NCBI GenBank assembly: GCA_005502925.1
Contig: SCPD01000016.1
Coordinates: 81,716-145,715, forward strand
Direction of reading: 5' to 3'
DNA: 64,000 nt
From: Rhizobiales bacterium Y(2018)
GTDB taxonomy: Bacteria > Pseudomonadota > Alphaproteobacteria > Rhizobiales > Aestuariivirgaceae
Under the pieces are notes generated by a model. It was not told the origin of the DNA, ran no database searches, and worked only from the letters and a program-made list of their open reading frames with translations. The position numbers and the translations under genes are program-made. Within the stretch, counting starts at the first letter, position 1, and each line of letters starts with the position of its first letter. This document shows positions 60,062 to 64,000 of this stretch, in pieces.

Positions 60062-61147
60062 ATGAGACAACTTGCAGGCATGACGGCATGCTGGCTTATG
60101 CTCGCCATAGGCAGCGCTGCAGCAGGAGAGATGCGGCTCTTCTCATGGGAGGCCTATTTCTCCGCCGACACGATCAAGAAATTCGAGACCGAAAGCGGCA
60201 ACAAGGTCACCTATGACGTGTTCGACTCGAATGACATGGTGGAGACGAAAATCCTCGCCGGCGATTCCGGCTATGACGTGGTAACGCCCAATCTCTCGCC
60301 GCATTTCGCCCGGCAACTGCCACTCGGCGTCTGGGGTGAGCTCGACAAGGCCAAGCTCGGCAATATCGGCAATATGGATCCGGTCCTGATGGCGAAGCTC
60401 GCCGAGGTCGATCCCGGCAACCGGCATGCGGTGCCGTGGATGTGGGGCACCACGGGGCTTGGCCACAATGTCGATATGATCAAGAAGATCATGCCCGACG
60501 CGCCGGTCGATTCCTGGCGCCTCGTCTTCGATCCCGCGATCGCGGCCAAATTCAAGGATTGCGGCATCGCCCTTCTCGACGACTCCGAGCAGGTGCTGGG
60601 CAGCGCCCTCATCTATCTGGGGCTCGATCCCGACACCGACAATCCGGAAGAGCTGGAAAAAGCCGTCGACCTGATCGCCAAGATCAGGCCCTATGTGCGC
60701 CAGTTCCACGGCTCGAGCTATGTGGCGGGCTTGGCCGCCGGCGACCTCTGCATCGCCATGGGTTATTCCGGCGACATGCTGGTGGCGACCAACCGCTCCA
60801 AGGAAGCCGGCAAGACCTTCACCATCGACTATCGCATTCCGAAAGAGGGCAATCTCGTCTGGTTCGACACGCTCGCCATTCCGGTCGATGCGCCGGACAA
60901 GGCGGCGGCCCTCGCTTTCATCGACTTCCTGATGCGGCCGGAGATCGCCGCGGCAGCGGCCAATGAATTGGGCTTTGCCACCGCGAACAAGGCCGCCCTT
61001 CCTTTGGTGACCGAAACCATCCGCTCGAATGTCAATTTCTATCCGACCGAGGCAGAGCAGAAGCGTTTCCATCTGCCGAAGGTCAAGAGCGAAAAACAGG
61101 ACAAGGTCTGGCAACGCGCCTGGAACCGGGCCAAGGGTCTCGAATAA
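60062..61147 (+). CDS. Polyamine-type ABC transporter binding protein (PotD/PotF-like)
   Basis: 361 residues. Signal peptide (hydrophobic 8-19, cleavage near AAAGEM). The mature start MRLFSWEAYFSADTIKKFETESGNKVTYD is the PotD/PotF pattern, and MWGTTGLGHNVDMI and GLAAGDLCIAMGYSGDM follow. The start at 60062 has AGGAGGAAACA. Because it lies between agmatine deiminase and an amidinohydrolase, the ligand is probably agmatine or a methylated arginine rather than spermidine (inference). Confidence 0.86.
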   Translation: MRQLAGMTACWLMLAIGSAAAGEMRLFSWEAYFSADTIKKFETESGNKVTYDVFDSNDMVETKILAGDSGYDVVTPNLSPHFARQLPLGVWGELDKAKLGNIGNMDPVLMAKLAEVDPGNRHAVPWMWGTTGLGHNVDMIKKIMPDAPVDSWRLVFDPAIAAKFKDCGIALLDDSEQVLGSALIYLGLDPDTDNPEELEKAVDLIAKIRPYVRQFHGSSYVAGLAAGDLCIAMGYSGDMLVATNRSKEAGKTFTIDYRIPKEGNLVWFDTLAIPVDAPDKAAALAFIDFLMRPEIAAAAANELGFATANKAALPLVTETIRSNVNFYPTEAEQKRFHLPKVKSEKQDKVWQRAWNRAKGLE

Positions 61148-61159
61148 CGGCCTCCCGAA

Positions 61160-62887
61160 ATGCCGACGCCACGCAGCGCCGAAGGCAGCCGGTGGAAATT
61201 CGCGATCATCGCCATTCCCTATCTGTGGCTGATCGCCTTCCTCCTGGTTCCCTTCGGCCTGATCCTCAAGATCAGCCTTTCGGATCAGGCCCGCGCCCGG
61301 CCCCCCTATCTGCCGCAATTCGACTGGAATAGCGGCCTGACTGCCTTCCTGCGCGATCTCGACTTCGAGAATTTCGCGGTGCTGGCGAGCGACTTCTTCT
61401 ATGGCCGCTCCTATCTGCAGTCGGTCCAGATTGCGGCGATCGGCACGGTCCTCGTCCTCCTCGTCGCCTATCCGCTCGCCTATGGCCTGACCCGCGCCCC
61501 GCCGCGCTGGCGCAGCTTTCTCTTCACGCTCGTCATTCTGCCGTTCTGGACGAGCTTCCTGGTGCGCATCTATGCCTGGATGATCATTCTCAAGCCGAAC
61601 GGCTTTCTCGACATGGGCGGACAGCTGCTCGGCCTGTCGCCCGGCACGCTGGCGCTGCTCAACAGCACTTGGGCCGTCCTGATCGGCATCGTCTATTCCT
61701 ACCTGCCTTTCATGGTGCTGCCGCTCTACACCACGCTCGACAAGATCGACGGCACATTCTGCGAAGCGGCGCGCGATCTCGGCGCCTCCGCGGCCAGATG
61801 TTTCGTCACGATCATCATTCCCTTGTCGCTGCCGGGTGTCATGGCGGGCTCCCTCCTCGTCTTCATCCCCATGGTCGGCGAATTCGTCATCCCCGAGCTT
61901 CTCGGCGGTGTCGGCTCGGCGATGATCGGCAAGACTTTGTGGACCGAGTTCTTCAACAATCAGGACTGGCCACTTTCGGCGGCGATCGCCATCGGCATGC
62001 TGGTCATCCTGTTCGTCCCCATCGTTCTGCTGCAGCGGGTTCAGGTGGCGGCGGCGATGAACGAGACGGGCGCCGGCGGTGGTGCGCAGCGGCATTTCTC
62101 CAGGATCAACAAGATGTCGGTGATCCTGGGCCTCGCCTTCATCTATCTGCCCATTCTTCTCGTCATCGCCTTCAGCTTCAATGACAGCCGGCTCGTCACG
62201 ATCTGGGGCGGATTCTCGCTCAAATGGTACGGAACGCTGTTCCAGAACACCCAGCTTCTCGACAGCGCCTGGCTGTCCTTCAAGCTCGCCTGTCTCTCGG
62301 CCACTATCGCCACCGTACTCGGCGTGCTCGCCGCGCTGACCCTCGTCCGCTTCCGAATTTTCTTCGGCAAGGCCCTGTTCAACTTCCTGCTGATGGTTCC
62401 GATCATCATGCCGGGTATGATCATCGGTCTAGCTCTCTTGCTGTTCTTCGTGGCGATCGGCCTGCCGCGCGGCTTCTATACGCTGCTCCTGTCGCATGCG
62501 ACTTTCGGCATGTGCTTCGTCGCCGTCATCGTGCAGGCCAGGCTCGCCAATTTCGACCGCTCGCTCGAGGAGGCGGCCATCGACCTCGGCAGCAGCAGCC
62601 TGCAGACCTTTCGCTATGTGACCTTGCCGTTGATCTTTCCCTCGATCCTCTCCGGCTGGGCGCTCGCCTTCGTGCTGTCGCTCGACGATCTGATCATTTC
62701 GAGCCTTACCACGGGACCGAATGCGACGACCTTGCCGATGCGCATCTTCAGTCAGGTCCGCCTCGGCGTGACGCCGGAGATCAATGCCGCGAGCACCCTG
62801 ATGTTCCTGGCGGTTGTCTTGTGCTTGGGTCTCGGCATGATGGCGCAATCAAGGAAATCATCCAAGCTGAAAGGAACCAATCCATGA
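61160..62887 (+). CDS. Fused ABC transporter permease: both membrane subunits in one chain (PotB-PotC / PotH-PotI fusion)
   Basis: 575 residues. Residues 1-295 resemble PotB/PotH and 305-575 PotC/PotI. Each half has about six segments and its own EAA loop: FCEAARDLGASAARCFVTII near 215 and LEEAAIDLGSSSLQTFRYVT near 480. The linker (AAAMNETGAGGGAQRHFSRINK) is short and cytoplasmic. Normally these are two genes. No frameshift or internal start is needed to read it through. No ATPase gene follows in the operon; the next gene overlaps by ATGA. The ATPase may be lost at the insertion sequence or encoded elsewhere. Confidence 0.85.
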   Translation: MPTPRSAEGSRWKFAIIAIPYLWLIAFLLVPFGLILKISLSDQARARPPYLPQFDWNSGLTAFLRDLDFENFAVLASDFFYGRSYLQSVQIAAIGTVLVLLVAYPLAYGLTRAPPRWRSFLFTLVILPFWTSFLVRIYAWMIILKPNGFLDMGGQLLGLSPGTLALLNSTWAVLIGIVYSYLPFMVLPLYTTLDKIDGTFCEAARDLGASAARCFVTIIIPLSLPGVMAGSLLVFIPMVGEFVIPELLGGVGSAMIGKTLWTEFFNNQDWPLSAAIAIGMLVILFVPIVLLQRVQVAAAMNETGAGGGAQRHFSRINKMSVILGLAFIYLPILLVIAFSFNDSRLVTIWGGFSLKWYGTLFQNTQLLDSAWLSFKLACLSATIATVLGVLAALTLVRFRIFFGKALFNFLLMVPIIMPGMIIGLALLLFFVAIGLPRGFYTLLLSHATFGMCFVAVIVQARLANFDRSLEEAAIDLGSSSLQTFRYVTLPLIFPSILSGWALAFVLSLDDLIISSLTTGPNATTLPMRIFSQVRLGVTPEINAASTLMFLAVVLCLGLGMMAQSRKSSKLKGTNP

Positions 62888-63891
62888 GCGACAGCACACC
62901 ACCCGGCTGGGTCTACAATGAAACCGTGAAGATGTTCGCGACGCCGGGCCATCCGCCCGTCGAGGATGCGGCGGAGCTCGAGCGCTATTGGGGGCGAGCC
63001 TGGGGCGTTTCCAACGACATCGGCCGGATCCGCGCCATCCTGATGCATCGCCCCGGTGACGAGATGAAGGTGATCGATCCGACCAAACGCATCGAAAGCA
63101 TCGGCTCCTTCGGCGATCTCGAAACCGGCTGGTATTTCCAGAGCGACCACCTGCCCGAAATCACCGAGATGCAGGATCAGCACGACGCTTTGACGGCGAT
63201 GCTGACCGCGAAAGGGATCGAAATCCACTATGTTGACGGTGTCGCCGATGGCCGTCTCAAATCCTGCTATACGCGCGACCCGCTGATCATGTGCAAAGGC
63301 GGCGCCATCATCTGCCGCATGGGGACGCGCATCCGGCGCGGCGAGGAGCTCGCCATCACCCGCACCCTGGCGCGCCTCGGCATCCCGATCCTGCGCACTT
63401 TGTCGGGCAGCGCCCTGATGGAAGGCGGCAGCTTTGCCTGGATCAACGATAAGACTGCGGTCATCGGCTGCGGCATCCGCGTCAATCGCGAGGGCGCCCA
63501 TCAGATCGGCGAGGTGCTGAAACGCCAGGGAGTCGAGCTCATCACCATCGATCTCGTGGGCTACGACATCCATATCGACGGCTCGTTCCTGATGGTCGAC
63601 AAGGATCTGGCGCTCATCGACCCTTCGGGTCTTCCCTATTCCTTCATCGAGCAGCTCAGGGAGCTGAATGTCCGCACCGTCGAGATCTCGCCGGATGACG
63701 ACAAATGGATCGTCAACTCGCTCGCCATCGCGCCGGGCGAACTGATCATGCCGCGGGGCGGGTCCAATCGGACGCTCGACAAACTCGCCAGCCACGGCGT
63801 GCGCTGGACGGTCCTGCCTTATGACAAAATGCAGCTGAATGGCGGCGGCATTCATTGCTCTACGACGCCTTTGATCCGCGACCCGTTCTAG
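62884..63891 (+). CDS. Amidinohydrolase family protein (dimethylargininase / arginine deiminase fold)
   Basis: 335 residues. Catalytic Cys325 lies in LNGGGIHCSTTPL, near the C-terminus as usual. The Asp and His of the triad are in SGSALMEGGSFAWI and GYDIHIDGSFLMV. DDAH hydrolyses methylated arginine to citrulline and methylamine. The start overlaps the permease stop by four bases. The stop TAG is formed at the junction with the IS element (T and A from the host side, G apparently the first IS base), so a few C-terminal residues may be lost compared with the ancestral gene. It ends ten residues after the catalytic Cys, so activity is probably kept. Confidence 0.8.
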   Translation: MSDSTPPGWVYNETVKMFATPGHPPVEDAAELERYWGRAWGVSNDIGRIRAILMHRPGDEMKVIDPTKRIESIGSFGDLETGWYFQSDHLPEITEMQDQHDALTAMLTAKGIEIHYVDGVADGRLKSCYTRDPLIMCKGGAIICRMGTRIRRGEELAITRTLARLGIPILRTLSGSALMEGGSFAWINDKTAVIGCGIRVNREGAHQIGEVLKRQGVELITIDLVGYDIHIDGSFLMVDKDLALIDPSGLPYSFIEQLRELNVRTVEISPDDDKWIVNSLAIAPGELIMPRGGSNRTLDKLASHGVRWTVLPYDKMQLNGGGIHCSTTPLIRDPF

Positions 63892-64000
63892 GCTGTGGAC
63901 TCATAAAACCTGAGCCATAGACGGATGCAGGCGATCTTGGCCATAGCGAGGTAGTTGAGGGCGCCGCGGTCGTATCGTGTGGCAATGTGCCTGAACTGCT
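63888..64000 (-). CDS. IS5-type transposase, C-terminal end only
   Basis: Reading the minus strand from the right edge gives QFRHIATRYDRGALNYLAM followed by AKIACIRLWLRFYESTA and a stop. These 37 residues match the end of IS5-family (IS427-group) DDE transposases, which finish 'RHIATRYDKR..NYLA' and 'LWLR.YES'. The rest lies outside the window. The stop codon is formed at a CTAG on the junction. Confidence 0.75.
   Translation of the reverse strand, partial: QFRHIATRYDRGALNYLAMAKIACIRLWLRFYESTA
63891..64000. mobile_element. IS5-family (IS427-like) insertion sequence, left end only
   Basis: The sequence ggctgtggactcataaaa at 63891-63908 looks like the terminal inverted repeat of this IS group, which inserts at a YTAR target and duplicates TA. 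The preceding host sequence is CTA followed by the G of the repeat. The element continues past the right edge, so length and the second repeat cannot be seen. Confidence 0.7.

Noticed and set aside
60143..62095. 650-codon minus-strand frame
   Set aside because: Antisense shadow of the PotF-like and fused permease genes, with low-complexity charged translation.

Overview
The window is high-G+C, gene-dense chromosomal DNA from an alphaproteobacterium, most likely of the order Hyphomicrobiales (Rhizobiales). The evidence is the gene content (many ABC uptake systems each with its own LysR, GntR, AraC or Lrp regulator, MttB-superfamily paralogs, GFA-domain proteins) and intergenic palindromic repeats of the kind scattered through rhizobial genomes. 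About 63 protein genes cover nearly everything. I see no rRNA, tRNA, CRISPR array, prophage or replication origin. One insertion sequence begins at the right edge.

Layout. (1) 1-3.1 kb, minus: polyamine-type ABC importer (binding protein, ATPase, start of a permease), with a terminator hairpin and two large palindromic repeats after the binding-protein gene. (2) 3.2-5.7 kb, minus: PssA-like CDP-alcohol phosphatidyltransferase overlapping a membrane sulfatase/phosphoethanolamine-transferase-like protein. (3) 5.85-12.65 kb, plus: two small unknown genes, a TetR gene with its likely operator, a GFA/DUF6151-type protein, a CoA-transferase, a 'virulence factor' family protein, a methyltetrahydrofolate:corrinoid methyltransferase and a RACo-like corrinoid activator. 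(4) 12.65-23.7 kb: AraC regulator, PhyH dioxygenase, a ribose-type ABC operon with ribokinase, RbsD and a PanB-like protein that lacks catalytic residues, then LysR, a second PhyH, AraC and a secreted alpha/beta hydrolase.

(5) 23.7-38.6 kb: a locus resembling ectoine/hydroxyectoine catabolism. It has aspartase, class III transaminase, aldehyde dehydrogenase and Lrp (like the asnC-ssd-atf genes of known clusters), a hydratase, an Ldh-family dehydrogenase, an EhuABCD-like importer, LysR, a DoeA/EutD-like M24 protein, an M20 hydrolase and two EutA-like proteins. eutB, eutC, eutE and enuR are not here. (6) 38.8-49.4 kb: three MttB-superfamily methyltransferases, one overlapping a pseudouridine-5'-phosphate glycosidase gene and an HxlR regulator; an FMN reductase; LysR; LysE; and an operon of an Fe-S protein, a homocysteine-methyltransferase-like protein and a GFA protein. 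With region 3 this suggests corrinoid-based removal of methyl groups from N- or O-methylated compounds, though no corrinoid-binding protein gene lies in the window.

(7) 49.4-57.9 kb, minus: Dpp/Opp-type importer with a fused two-domain ATPase, two enolase-superfamily enzymes and a GntR/FCD regulator with a perfect palindromic operator. (8) 58-63.9 kb: LysR divergent from agmatine deiminase, a PotD/PotF-like binding protein, a permease in which both membrane subunits are fused, and a DDAH-like amidinohydrolase. The operon has no ATPase gene and is cut off by an IS5-type element whose junction lies in the last stop codon.

Overall the stretch is a scavenging region for small nitrogenous and methylated compounds (polyamines, guanidines, ectoine-like compounds, betaines, peptides, pentoses). 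Substrates are inferred from family and context only.
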